Shown here piece after piece: positions 1 through 7,271 of a stretch of DNA of 18,793 bases. A model generated the notes under the pieces. The model ran no database searches. It saw nothing but the letters and a program-made list of their open reading frames with translations, and was not told where the DNA came from. Origin of the DNA: an uncultured Clostridium sp. (GTDB lineage Bacteria; Bacillota; Clostridia; TANB77; CAG-508); NCBI GenBank assembly GCA_900555835.1, contig USMK01000028.1, positions 1-18,793 on the forward strand, read 5' to 3'. Position 1 is the stretch's first letter. Each line of letters starts with the position of its first letter. A program made the position numbers and the translations under genes.

Positions 1-49
1 TTAATTAAAGATTATGAGGGAGCGAAGGCTTCGGAGAGGCTCGTAAGAT

Positions 50-103
50 TTAATTAAGATTTCGTAGGTTACGCAGCAAGCCGAGGAATGAAATAAATTT
101 TAT
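50..103 (+). repeat. Left-end copy of a dispersed repeat family
   Basis: Positions 50-72 match the reverse complement of 18770-18793 with a single one-base gap. Positions 86-103 match 11912-11929 exactly over 18 nt. The TTAATTAA-plus-GAT motif at 50-60 also occurs at 1-12, so 1-49 may be part of the same element; it contains the small inverted repeat CGAAG-G-CTTCG. No open reading frame is seen here. The element looks like a non-coding dispersed repeat on which the contig ends. Confidence 0.6.
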
Positions 104-142
104 ATTATTACTCCTTTTTCAACGGCCCCAAAATTCACGCAC

Positions 143-176
143 AAAAAAGAAAGAACCAGCTAATCTTAGCCAGTTC
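143..176 (-). terminator. Intrinsic terminator of the 87-residue protein gene
   Basis: On the minus strand GAACTGGCTA (176-167) pairs with TAGCTGGTTC (162-153). The stem has 10 pairs, two of them G-U, with a 4-nt loop, and a T-rich tract follows. It lies 16 nt past the stop codon of the gene at 192-455. Confidence 0.75.
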
Positions 177-191
177 TCCCAACTCGGAATA

Positions 192-455
192 TTAGCAATC
201 CTCAATCACATCAAGATCATTAATAAAAAAGAGATTTCGAGGCATATACCACTTCATATACACCTTACTGTCATACTGTTCAGCCTTCTTAAAGCCAATC
301 TTTTCCAGCAACTCCTTTTGCTTATGATTGAAGCCCTTTTTATAAGTAAAAATCTCATACTTATAATGACTAACACCAGCAAAACAAGTAATAGCCTTTT
401 TCAACATGCTCAACCGAATAACAATCTCGTCGTCTTTCCTATTAACTTTTTTCAT
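192..455 (-). CDS. Small uncharacterised protein, 87 residues
   Basis: I do not recognise this protein. It is a soluble, basic and aromatic-rich product with no signal peptide or membrane segment. The ATG at 453-455 follows an AGGAGG site at a suitable distance, and the gene has its own consensus promoter and terminator, so it is very probably real and monocistronic. The C-terminal half (LLEKIGF, then KVYMKWYMPRNLFFI) resembles the C-terminal half of the neighbouring 79-residue protein (LVKELNCF, then KVRFYLPVNVKIV). The two are probably diverged paralogues from a tandem duplication. The similarity was judged by eye over about 35 residues. No function can be assigned. Confidence 0.7.
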   Translation of the reverse strand: MKKVNRKDDEIVIRLSMLKKAITCFAGVSHYKYEIFTYKKGFNHKQKELLEKIGFKKAEQYDSKVYMKWYMPRNLFFINDLDVIEDC

Positions 456-498
456 AATAATATTCCTCCTTGCCTAAAAATAAAAATAGTATATTTAT

Positions 499-527
499 AT
501 TATACCACTTTCCCCAAAAATCGTCAA
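499..527 (-). promoter_or_regulatory. Sigma-A type promoter for the 87-residue protein gene
   Basis: On the minus strand, TTGACG (527-522), a 17-nt spacer and TATAAT (504-499) lie upstream of the ribosome binding site of the gene at 192-455. The -35 box sits in the T-rich tract of the preceding gene's terminator, so the two signals are packed back to back. Confidence 0.8.
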
Positions 528-554
528 AAAAAGAAAGAGTAGAATTCTCTACTC
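523..554 (-). terminator. Intrinsic terminator of the 79-residue protein gene
   Basis: The 7-bp perfect stem GAGTAGA / TCTACTC (537-543 with 548-554) has a 4-nt loop. On the minus strand it is followed by a T-rich tract at 536-523. It begins 15 nt past the stop codon of the gene at 569-808. Confidence 0.75.
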
Positions 555-568
555 CCTCCTTAGGAAAC

Positions 569-808
569 TTAATTTTTCACAGTGCCAACAATTTTAACAT
601 TCACTGGCAAATAAAACCGAACCTTTAATCCATCTTTAAAAGGTTGTTCAAAACAGTTTAGTTCCTTAACTAAAAACTGTCTTTCAGCTTCAGTCACTTC
701 CATTGCAATACATTGAATATAGTTGTTTCCTGGATTTATTCCAATAATATCACAAGACTCAACCTTTTCGTTAATTTCTTTCAATGTAATAATTCTTTCT
801 TGGTCCAT
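569..808 (-). CDS. Small uncharacterised protein, 79 residues
   Basis: I do not recognise this protein. The start was placed at the ATG at 806-808 because AAGGAGG lies 8 nt upstream. An in-frame ATG seven codons further up (827-829) would translate the ribosome binding site itself and is unlikely. The product is soluble and acidic, without signal peptide or membrane segment. Its C-terminal half resembles that of the 87-residue neighbour: a helix ending in Leu/Phe residues, then a KVxxxxYxPxNxxxI pattern. They are likely tandem paralogues. A perfect consensus promoter with a short leader and a dedicated terminator suggest strong, independent expression. Confidence 0.7.
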   Translation of the reverse strand: MDQERIITLKEINEKVESCDIIGINPGNNYIQCIAMEVTEAERQFLVKELNCFEQPFKDGLKVRFYLPVNVKIVGTVKN

Positions 809-855
809 AAAAGTTTCCTCCTTATGCAATAATATTAATTATGTAACCATAATTA

Positions 856-885
856 ATTATACACCACTATTCAACTATATGTCAA
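856..885 (-). promoter_or_regulatory. Perfect-consensus sigma-A promoter for the 79-residue protein gene
   Basis: On the minus strand, TTGACA (885-880), an 18-nt spacer and TATAAT (861-856) sit about 50 nt upstream of the start at 808. Both hexamers match the consensus exactly, which is unusual in this window. Confidence 0.85.
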
Positions 886-963
886 GCATCAGTTACTTAT
901 TCAACCTTTTAGTCAATTCTTTTTTTATAAAATTCAGCCAATTTTTATGCCCAAAAGCAACAA

Positions 964-999
964 AAAAGCATCCAGATACTTTCATACCTGAATGCTTTT
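964..999 (-). terminator. Terminator after the Cys-rich membrane protein gene
   Basis: On the minus strand AAAAGCATTCAG (999-988) pairs with CTGGATGCTTTT (975-964), a 12-bp stem with one G-U pair and a 12-nt loop, followed by further T residues. It lies 12 nt past the stop of the gene at 1012-1257. No other terminator is visible between fabI and this point, so it may also end the fatty acid operon. Confidence 0.75.
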
Positions 1000-1011
1000 G
1001 GTTATTTTATA

Positions 1012-1257
1012 TTATGAGCAACGTCTTCCTTCGCATAGTAACATTATAATTTTTATCACAATAAGAATAAACAATACTATTGCAAGTATAATTATTGCAG
1101 CTAGGGCTTCTAATATAGTTTCAGCAACTGATGCACCGATTATTAAACCTAGTGTTAAAGTAAATAATGCAATTAAAATAGCTAATACTATAAATCTGCA
1201 ACAATTATTATTTCTTCTTTTGTGATTGCAACATGTTATATTGATTTGTGGGTCCAT
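1012..1257 (-). CDS. Small Cys-rich two-helix membrane protein
   Basis: This 81-residue protein is not recognised. The N-terminus is cytoplasm-like, basic, Asn-rich and Cys-rich (a CC pair at residues 9-10, then CNHKRRNNNCC-type spacing). Two long hydrophobic segments follow at about residues 23-45 and 48-73, and a short basic Cys-containing tail ends the protein. The start ATG at 1255-1257 has AGGAGGTG upstream at good spacing. The gene begins 61 nt after the fabI stop on the same strand with no terminator between, so it may be the last cistron of the fatty acid operon. That is only inferred from spacing. The Cys clusters could bind metal or form disulphides. Confidence 0.65.
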   Translation of the reverse strand: MDPQINITCCNHKRRNNNCCRFIVLAILIALFTLTLGLIIGASVAETILEALAAIIILAIVLFILIVIKIIMLLCEGRRCS

Positions 1258-1318
1258 ATTATATCCACCTCCTATCGAGAATGGTTATATAATATAATAT
1301 GCTTGTTTTGTTTTTTGG

Positions 1319-2092
1319 TTACATTCCCATTACTGAATATCCACAATCTGCGTAAATCACTTGACCTGTAACACTTGAGGCCATATCGCTAAATAAAAAT
1401 GAAACTACATTTCCTACTTCTTCTTTGCTTACATTTCTTTTTAGTGGTGCTTTTTCTTCTACCACACCTAATATTGAGCTAAAATCTTTTATTCCCTTTG
1501 CAGAAAGTGTTTTTATTGGTCCTGCTGAAACTGCATTTACTCTTATTCCTTTTTCTCCTAAATTATATGCCAAATATCTAACACTTGTTTCTAATGCGGA
1601 TTTAGCAACCCCCATCACATTGTATCCTGGCAAAACTTTTGTAGAGCCATAATATGTTAATGTAACTAAACTTGAATTTTCGTTTAGCAATTCTATTTCA
1701 TTTGCAATTCTTGCAATTGCTACAAAAGAATATGCACTAATGTCATTTGCATGGGCAAATCCTTCTCTTGATGTTAATATGAAATCGTCTCTTAAATCAT
1801 TTGTAAATGCATGTGCTATACTGTGTAAAATGCAATCTACTTTGCCATAATCCTCTTTGATACTTTCTAATGCTTTTTGTATAGATTCATCACTTGATGC
1901 GTCACATTGATATGCCTTTGCTCCTGGAATTTCTGATATTAATTCATTTACCTTTTCTTTTCCATCTGGTTCGTTATAAGTAAAAATAATGTTTTTTGCA
2001 CCATTTTCGTAAGCAGATTTTGCTGCTCCCCATGCAATGCTCCATTTATTTCTTATTCCCATTATTAAAATCGTTTTATTTTCTAAATTCAT
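1319..2092 (-). CDS. fabI: Enoyl-ACP reductase FabI
   Basis: This gene encodes NAD(P)H-dependent trans-2-enoyl-ACP reductase, the last step of each elongation cycle. The 257-residue length is typical of the family. The visible FabI features are the divergent nucleotide motif GIRNKWSIAWG (12-22), the catalytic Tyr157 and Lys164 in YNVMGVAK, an upstream Tyr at 147-148, and the SAGPIKT substrate-loop motif (189-195). These separate FabI from FabG-type short-chain reductases, which share the fold. The ATG lies 9 nt after the accA stop, and the GGAGGAG site overlaps that stop. It is the distal gene of the operon; many clostridial fatty acid operons carry FabK instead, at the front. FabI is the triclosan-sensitive class of the family. 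Confidence 0.95.
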   Translation of the reverse strand: MNLENKTILIMGIRNKWSIAWGAAKSAYENGAKNIIFTYNEPDGKEKVNELISEIPGAKAYQCDASSDESIQKALESIKEDYGKVDCILHSIAHAFTNDLRDDFILTSREGFAHANDISAYSFVAIARIANEIELLNENSSLVTLTYYGSTKVLPGYNVMGVAKSALETSVRYLAYNLGEKGIRVNAVSAGPIKTLSAKGIKDFSSILGVVEEKAPLKRNVSKEEVGNVVSFLFSDMASSVTGQVIYADCGYSVMGM

Positions 2093-2101
2093 TTTCTCCT
2101 C

Positions 2102-2899
2102 CTACATATTTCTAAATTTACTGTATCTTGCATCTATCAATTCTTCTTTTGAAACATCTTTATAATCATTTACAAATTTTTGTATTTCTTCTTTTATTTT
2201 CTGAGACACCAAATGCATATTTTCTGATGCTCCACCTTTGGGTTCTTTTAGAATTTTGTCTATTACACCAAGTTCATATAAATCTTGTGAAGTTAGTTTC
2301 ATTATTTCTGCTGCTTCCTTGCTTTTGCTTCCATCTTTCCACAAAATACTAGCATATCCTTCTGGTGAAAGTATTGAATATATGGAATTTTCAAGCATTA
2401 TTATTCTATCCCCAACTCCTATTGCTAATGCTCCTCCACTTGATCCTTCTCCTATTACAAATACTAATATTGGTACTTTTAAAGCAGACATCTCCATTAT
2501 ATTTCTGGCAATGGCCTCTCCTTGACCTCTTTCCTCTGCTCCTATACCTGGATATGCTCCTTTTGTATCTATAAATGTTATAATAGGTCTGTTAAATTTT
2601 TCAGCCTGTTTCATTAATCTTAGCGATTTTCTATATGCTTCGGGATTTGGCATTCCGAAGTTTCTTTCTAAATTTTCTTTGGTATTTCTACCTTTTTGTT
2701 CTGCAATTATAGTAAATGCCTGCTTTCCAATTAGCCCAATTCCTCCAACAATGGATTTATCGTCTTTGAAACTTCTATCTCCACTAAATTCTACAAATTC
2801 ATCAAATATATTATCAATGTATTCTAACGCAGTTGGTCTAGATGGCATTCTAGCTAGCTTTACCTTCTCCCAAGCTAGATTTGTTTCTTCGTTTTTCAT
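2102..2899 (-). CDS. accA: Acetyl-CoA carboxylase carboxyltransferase subunit alpha
   Basis: AccA forms the carboxyltransferase with AccD and moves CO2 from carboxybiotin on AccB to acetyl-CoA, giving malonyl-CoA. The crotonase-like core carries a GEGSSGGALAIGVGD motif at 150-164 and the DTKGAYPGIGAEERGQ acetyl-CoA-binding region at 111-126. The protein has 265 residues, shorter than the roughly 320 of E. coli, with a reduced N-terminal helix; short forms occur in Firmicutes. The start codon directly follows the accD stop with no gap, and its AAAGGAGG site lies inside the end of accD, so the two partner subunits are probably translationally coupled. Confidence 0.95.
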   Translation of the reverse strand: MKNEETNLAWEKVKLARMPSRPTALEYIDNIFDEFVEFSGDRSFKDDKSIVGGIGLIGKQAFTIIAEQKGRNTKENLERNFGMPNPEAYRKSLRLMKQAEKFNRPIITFIDTKGAYPGIGAEERGQGEAIARNIMEMSALKVPILVFVIGEGSSGGALAIGVGDRIIMLENSIYSILSPEGYASILWKDGSKSKEAAEIMKLTSQDLYELGVIDKILKEPKGGASENMHLVSQKIKEEIQKFVNDYKDVSKEELIDARYSKFRNM

Positions 2900-3421
2900 T
2901 TATTTATTGCCTCCTTTATGCATTACTAATAATTGATTTAACGTTGCTTTTAAGTCTCTACGATTAACAATTTTATCTACAAACCCGTGTTCTAATTGGA
3001 ATTCTGCGGTTTGAAAGCCTTGTGGCAATTCTTGTTTTATTGTATCTTTTATTACTCTTGGACCTGCAAATCCTATCATTGCATCTGGTTCAGCAATTAT
3101 TATATCTGCTAAACTTGCAAAACTAGCTGTTACTCCTCCATATGTTGGGTCTGTTAGTACAGAAATATATAGTAAACCTGCTTGATCTAGTTTTTTTATT
3201 GCACTTGCAGTTTTTGCCATTTGCATAAGTGATATTATTCCTTCTTGCATTCTTGCTCCACCTGATACTGAAAAAATGATTAGTGGTAATCTATCTTTAA
3301 TTGCTTGTTCTATTGAATATGTTATTTTTTCTCCAACAACATATCCCATACTTCCCATAAGGAAATTCGCATCCATTATGCATATTACAGCTTTTTCTCC
3401 TCCTATTTTTCCGTGTGCCAC
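2900..3421 (-). CDS. accD: Carboxyltransferase subunit beta, C-terminal part (frame-shifted accD)
   Basis: This frame carries the catalytic crotonase-like domain of AccD, including KIGGEKAVICIMD, the SGGARMQEG oxyanion-hole motif and GFAGPRVI. It lacks the N-terminal zinc ribbon, which is encoded in the preceding frame (3297-3752). Reading 113 codons of the first part and then shifting +1 at about position 3413 restores a continuous AccD of about 283 residues, close to the family's usual length. The only start codon in this frame near the junction is a GTG at 3419-3421 with no good ribosome binding site, so independent translation is unlikely. It could be a real mutation, an assembly or sequencing error or, least likely, a recoding site. 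Confidence 0.85.
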   Translation of the reverse strand: MAHGKIGGEKAVICIMDANFLMGSMGYVVGEKITYSIEQAIKDRLPLIIFSVSGGARMQEGIISLMQMAKTASAIKKLDQAGLLYISVLTDPTYGGVTASFASLADIIIAEPDAMIGFAGPRVIKDTIKQELPQGFQTAEFQLEHGFVDKIVNRRDLKATLNQLLVMHKGGNK

Positions 3422-3752
3422 AAATTACAGCTTCTTCTAGCCCAGTTTTTTCTTGCAATGCTTTTAATTTCTTTTCATAATCTTCCATTTTTAGTGGATT
3501 AGGCTGTTTTATATCAAGTTTAAATTCCTCAAAAGTGTCGGCATCAACAATTTGTACTAATCTTCTTCTACTTGATAATCTAAAATGATTTCCGCAATTA
3601 GGACATATACTCATATTATTATGCAGGTCTTCTTTATATAATATTTCTTTGCATTTATTGCATTTTACCCATTTGCCTATTGGAATATCTGGCTTATCTG
3701 TTTTAAATGTTTCTTCTGGCAAATTACTTTTTTTAATTTTATCTACAATCAC
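3297..3752 (-). CDS. accD: Carboxyltransferase subunit beta, N-terminal zinc-ribbon part (frame-shifted accD)
   Basis: This frame starts with GTG at 3750-3752, preceded by an AGGAG site that overlaps the accC stop 9 nt upstream. It encodes the AccD zinc ribbon, with Cys31/Cys34 and Cys50/Cys53, then the conserved linker up to EEAVICGT (residues 106-113). After that the reading becomes basic nonsense (RKNRRRK) until a stop at 3297, while the family's expected GKIGGEKAV continues in the +1 frame. One extra C at about 3413 explains this exactly. Residues after about 113 should not be trusted. The other eight genes of the operon are intact, which argues against general decay. Confidence 0.85.
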   Translation of the reverse strand: MIVDKIKKSNLPEETFKTDKPDIPIGKWVKCNKCKEILYKEDLHNNMSICPNCGNHFRLSSRRRLVQIVDADTFEEFKLDIKQPNPLKMEDYEKKLKALQEKTGLEEAVICGTRKNRRRKSCNMHNGCEFPYGKYGICCWRKNNIFNRTSN

Positions 3753-3761
3753 TTTTATCTC

Positions 3762-5105
3762 CTAATATTTTAATTTTTCTCCTATAAATGATGTATCATA
3801 ATTTCCTTCTTTAAATTCGTTGCAATTTATTATTTTTAACAAAAAATCTATATTTGTGTCTATTCCATCTATAACACATTCTTCTAAGGCTCTTTTCATT
3901 TTAGCTATTGCTTCTTCTCTATTTTCTGCATATACAATTATTTTGGCTATCATAGAGTCATAATATGGTGGTATTGTATAGCCATTGTATACTGCTGTAT
4001 CTACTCTTACACCATTTCCACCTGGTAATAGTAGTCCTTTTATTTCTCCTGGGCAAGGCATAAATTTCTTTTCTGGATTTTCTGCATTTATTCTGCATTC
4101 AATACTGTGTCCTTTTATTTGTATATCCTTTTGAGAAATGTTTAGGTTTTCTCCTGATGCTATTTTTATTTGCTCCTTTACTATATCAATTCCGGTTACC
4201 CATTCTGTAACAGGATGTTCTACTTGTATTCTTGTATTCATTTCCATAAAATAAAAATTCTTATCTTTGTCAACTAAAAATTCAACAGTTCCAGCATTTG
4301 TATATTTAGCAGCTTTTACAGCTTTTAGCGCAGCCTCTCCCATTTTTTCTCTTAGTTTATTATCAACAATTGCAGATGGGCTTTCTTCTAGCACTTTTTG
4401 ATTTCTTCTTTGCATTGTGCAGTCTCTTTCTCCTAAATATACACTGTTTCCACATTCGTCTGCCAAAATTTGAATTTCTATATGTCTTGGATTTGCTATA
4501 AATTTTTCCATATATAGCTCGTCTTCTCCAAATGAAACTTTTGCTTCTTGTTTTACAATTCCATATGCATCTTCTAGTTCTTTTTCGTTTTGAACAAGCC
4601 TAATGCCCTTTCCTCCTCCTCCATTTGAGGCTTTTAGCATTATTGGATAGCCTATTTTACCTGCGATTTTTTTTGCTTCTTCCAAATTTTTTAAAGCTCC
4701 ATCTGAACCAGGAATTACTGGCACTCCTGCTGATTTCATTAGCTTTTTTGCATTTGATTTATTTCCCATTAAATCAATTACTTCTGAACTTGGTCCAATA
4801 AATTTTATTCCACTTTCCTCACAAATTTTAGCAAATTTCGAGTTCTCTGAAAGAAATCCAAATCCTGGGTGTATACTGTCTGCATGAGTTATGCAAGCCG
4901 CTTCTATAATGTTTTTTATATTCAAATAACTTTTAGAGGAATTGGCAGGACCTATGCAAATTGCTTCGTCTGCAAGTTTTGTGTGCATAGCTTTTTCGTC
5001 TGCTTCTGAATATATTGCAACTGTTCTTATTCCCATTTCTCTACAAGCCCTTATTATTCTTACTGCAATTTCTCCCCTATTTGCTACTAATACTTTTTTT
5101 AACAT
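3762..5105 (-). CDS. accC: Acetyl-CoA carboxylase biotin carboxylase subunit
   Basis: AccC carboxylates the biotin of AccB using ATP and bicarbonate. The 447-residue protein is full length and contains the N-terminal Rossmann-like domain (VANRGEIAVRI at 7-17), the ATP-grasp glycine loop GGGGKG (162-167), Lys238, and the NTRIQVEHPVTE motif with catalytic Arg292. Residue numbers coincide with the E. coli enzyme at the catalytic site. Pyruvate and other biotin carboxylases share these motifs, but the single-domain length and the position between fabZ and accD support AccC. AAAGGAG precedes the ATG, and the gene starts 13 nt after the fabZ stop. Confidence 0.96.
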   Translation of the reverse strand: MLKKVLVANRGEIAVRIIRACREMGIRTVAIYSEADEKAMHTKLADEAICIGPANSSKSYLNIKNIIEAACITHADSIHPGFGFLSENSKFAKICEESGIKFIGPSSEVIDLMGNKSNAKKLMKSAGVPVIPGSDGALKNLEEAKKIAGKIGYPIMLKASNGGGGKGIRLVQNEKELEDAYGIVKQEAKVSFGEDELYMEKFIANPRHIEIQILADECGNSVYLGERDCTMQRRNQKVLEESPSAIVDNKLREKMGEAALKAVKAAKYTNAGTVEFLVDKDKNFYFMEMNTRIQVEHPVTEWVTGIDIVKEQIKIASGENLNISQKDIQIKGHSIECRINAENPEKKFMPCPGEIKGLLLPGGNGVRVDTAVYNGYTIPPYYDSMIAKIIVYAENREEAIAKMKRALEECVIDGIDTNIDFLLKIINCNEFKEGNYDTSFIGEKLKY

Positions 5106-5118
5106 TTTTTCTCTCCTT

Positions 5119-5541
5119 TTATACTATTGCAAAAGTAAGTTCTCCTTTTACTGCTATTTTTCCATCAACTGTTGCTATTGCTTCTCCTACTCCAATTGGG
5201 CCTTTTCTTTTGATTATTTTTACTTCTAATTTTAATCTATCTCCTGGCAATACAGTTTTCTTAAACCTTAATTTATCCACTCCTCCAAATAGTGCATTTT
5301 TTCCCTTATTCGTTTCTTCCGAAAGTATTGCCACTGCTCCTGTTTGAGCTAAGCTTTCTATTATTAAAACACCTGGCATTATTGGATTTCCTGGAAAATG
5401 TCCTTTGAAATATTCCTCCTCTATGCTTACATTTTTATAAGCTACGCAACTTTCTCCTGGAACAAAATCTTCTACTTCGTCAATCATTAAAAATGGCTCT
5501 CTTTGTGGAATTATTTTCTTTATTTCTTCTTTGTTTAACAT
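5119..5541 (-). CDS. fabZ: 3-hydroxyacyl-ACP dehydratase FabZ
   Basis: FabZ dehydrates 3-hydroxyacyl-ACP to trans-2-enoyl-ACP, feeding FabI. The 140-residue hot-dog-fold protein carries the signature GHFPGNPIMPGVLIIE with the catalytic His48 and Glu62. No FabA-type features are seen. Its start overlaps the accB stop by 7 nt (ATGTTAA), a usual sign of translational coupling in this operon order (accB-fabZ-accC). Confidence 0.95.
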   Translation of the reverse strand: MLNKEEIKKIIPQREPFLMIDEVEDFVPGESCVAYKNVSIEEEYFKGHFPGNPIMPGVLIIESLAQTGAVAILSEETNKGKNALFGGVDKLRFKKTVLPGDRLKLEVKIIKRKGPIGVGEAIATVDGKIAVKGELTFAIV

Positions 5542-5993
5542 TTGCTCTCCTTTATTTTAAATAATACTTTGCCATACTCTACGGGTTCTGCATCATTTAC
5601 TAATATTTCTACAATTTCTCCATTGTAATCGCTTTCTATTTCATTCATTAACTTCATTGCTTCTATAATGCAAAGTTTGTCTCCCTTTTTTACTTTACTT
5701 CCAACTTCCACATATGCCTTTGCATCTGGATTTGGCTTTGAATAGAATGTTCCAACCATTGGCGCTTTTACGCATTTATATTCCTCAACTGATTTTAATT
5801 CTCCTTTTTCCTTTGTTGCTGGCAATGTTGATGGCATTACTATTGGCATATTTATATTTGCTTCTTTTGTTAATTTTTCTTCTTTGTCTTTTTTTATTTT
5901 AATTTTAGTTCCATCTGGGAATTCTATTTCAATTTCGTGTAATTTAGATTCTCCCATATCATCCATTAATTTTTTTATATCTTTATAATCCAT
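5535..5993 (-). CDS. accB: Biotin carboxyl carrier protein AccB
   Basis: AccB carries the covalently bound biotin that shuttles between AccC and AccA/AccD. The 152-residue protein has an N-terminal dimerisation-type region, a charged and Pro/Thr-containing linker (about 40-70), and a C-terminal biotinyl domain (about 74-150). The biotin attachment motif is EAMKLM with Lys114. The start ATG has AAAGGAG upstream and lies 12 nt after the fabF stop. Biotinylation requires a BirA ligase that is not encoded here. Confidence 0.95.
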   Translation of the reverse strand: MDYKDIKKLMDDMGESKLHEIEIEFPDGTKIKIKKDKEEKLTKEANINMPIVMPSTLPATKEKGELKSVEEYKCVKAPMVGTFYSKPNPDAKAYVEVGSKVKKGDKLCIIEAMKLMNEIESDYNGEIVEILVNDAEPVEYGKVLFKIKESKC

Positions 5994-6005
5994 TTTTTCG
6001 CTCCT

Positions 6006-7244
6006 TTACATACTATATTTTTTAAATATTATACTACTATTATGTCCTCCAAATCCAAGTGAATTGCTCATTGCATAATTTATTTCTTTTTTTCTACCCT
6101 TATTTGGCACTATATCTAAATCGCATTCTTCATCTTTTACTTTATAGCCAATTGTTGGTGGAAGGAAATTATCTTCCATAGCCTTAATGCAAGCAATTGC
6201 TTCTACTGCACCTGCTGCTCCAAGTAAATGACCTGTTGCACCTTTTATTGAAGACATTGCAATATTTTTGCTATGCTCTCCAAATGCAGTTTTTACAGCC
6301 ATTGTTTCATATTTATCATTTATTGGTGTTGATGTTCCATGTGCATTTATATAATCTATTTTTTCTGGCTCAATATTGGCATCTTTTAATGCATTAAGCA
6401 TTGCTCTTGCTCCACCTTCTCCATTTGGAGCTGGTGATGTAATATGGTAAGCATCTGATGTACTTCCATATCCACAAATTTCAGCATATATTTTTGCTCC
6501 TCTTTTTTTAGCATGTTCTAATTCTTCAAGAACCAAAATTCCTGCTCCTTCGCCCATTACAAATCCATTTCTTTCTTTATCAAAAGGTATGCTTGCTCTC
6601 GTTTTGTCATTTGAAATACTTAATGCTTTCATATTTGTAAATCCAGATATTCCAAGTGGAGTTATAGAGGATTCAGTACCTCCTGCTAACATTATATCTT
6701 GGTAACCGTGTTTTATCAATCTGTAACATTCGCCAATTGAATGTGTTGCACTTGCACATGCTGTTGATATAGCAAAACTTTCTCCCTTTGCTCCAATTTC
6801 TATCGAAATATTTCCTGCGGCCATATTGTTTATAGAAAGTGGAATAAAAAATGGAGTTACTCTATCTGGTCCTTTGTTAATTAACACTTCTTTTTGTTGT
6901 TCAATTGTTGTAAGTCCTCCAATTCCAGAACTTACAATAACTCCAACTCTTGTTTTATCCTCTTTTTCCATATTTAGCTGGCTATCTTTCATAGCTTCTC
7001 TTGTTGCAACTATTGCAATTTGAGCATATCTATCTAATCTTCTGGTTTCTTTTTTTTCAAAATATTCTTCTGGGTTATAATTTTTTAATTCTCCCGCTAA
7101 TTTTACTTTATAATCTGTTGTATCAAATAAAGTAATTTCGTCTATCCCACAAACTCCTTCTTTTATTCCTTTCCAAAATTCCTCTACATTATTTCCTATT
7201 GGAGTTATTGCTCCTATTCCTGTTACTACAATTCTACGTTCCAC
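6006..7244 (-). CDS. fabF: 3-oxoacyl-ACP synthase II (FabF)
   Basis: FabF condenses malonyl-ACP with acyl-ACP in chain elongation. The 412-residue thiolase-fold protein has the full Cys-His-His triad: Cys163 (STACASA), His302 (NAHGTSTP) and His339 (KGATGHLLGAAG, with Lys334). The start is a GTG at 7242-7244 behind a GGAAG site. The gap to the fabG stop is 27 nt, the largest inside the operon. No FabH is present in the window, so the initiating synthase must be encoded elsewhere. Confidence 0.96.
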   Translation of the reverse strand: MERRIVVTGIGAITPIGNNVEEFWKGIKEGVCGIDEITLFDTTDYKVKLAGELKNYNPEEYFEKKETRRLDRYAQIAIVATREAMKDSQLNMEKEDKTRVGVIVSSGIGGLTTIEQQKEVLINKGPDRVTPFFIPLSINNMAAGNISIEIGAKGESFAISTACASATHSIGECYRLIKHGYQDIMLAGGTESSITPLGISGFTNMKALSISNDKTRASIPFDKERNGFVMGEGAGILVLEELEHAKKRGAKIYAEICGYGSTSDAYHITSPAPNGEGGARAMLNALKDANIEPEKIDYINAHGTSTPINDKYETMAVKTAFGEHSKNIAMSSIKGATGHLLGAAGAVEAIACIKAMEDNFLPPTIGYKVKDEECDLDIVPNKGRKKEINYAMSNSLGFGGHNSSIIFKKYSM

Positions 7245-7271
7245 TTTTTTAGTCTTCCTTTCCTTATTTTA

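Noticed and set aside
1..60. CRISPR array or attachment site at the left end
   Set aside because: The TTAATTAA-containing motif occurs only twice with 49 nt between starts and no regular spacer pattern, and no cas, integrase or tRNA gene is adjacent.
3400..3425. Programmed ribosomal frameshift in accD
   Set aside because: No upstream Shine-Dalgarno stimulator, stop-codon shift site or downstream stem is visible at the junction, and AccD is not known to use recoding; kept only as the least likely explanation.
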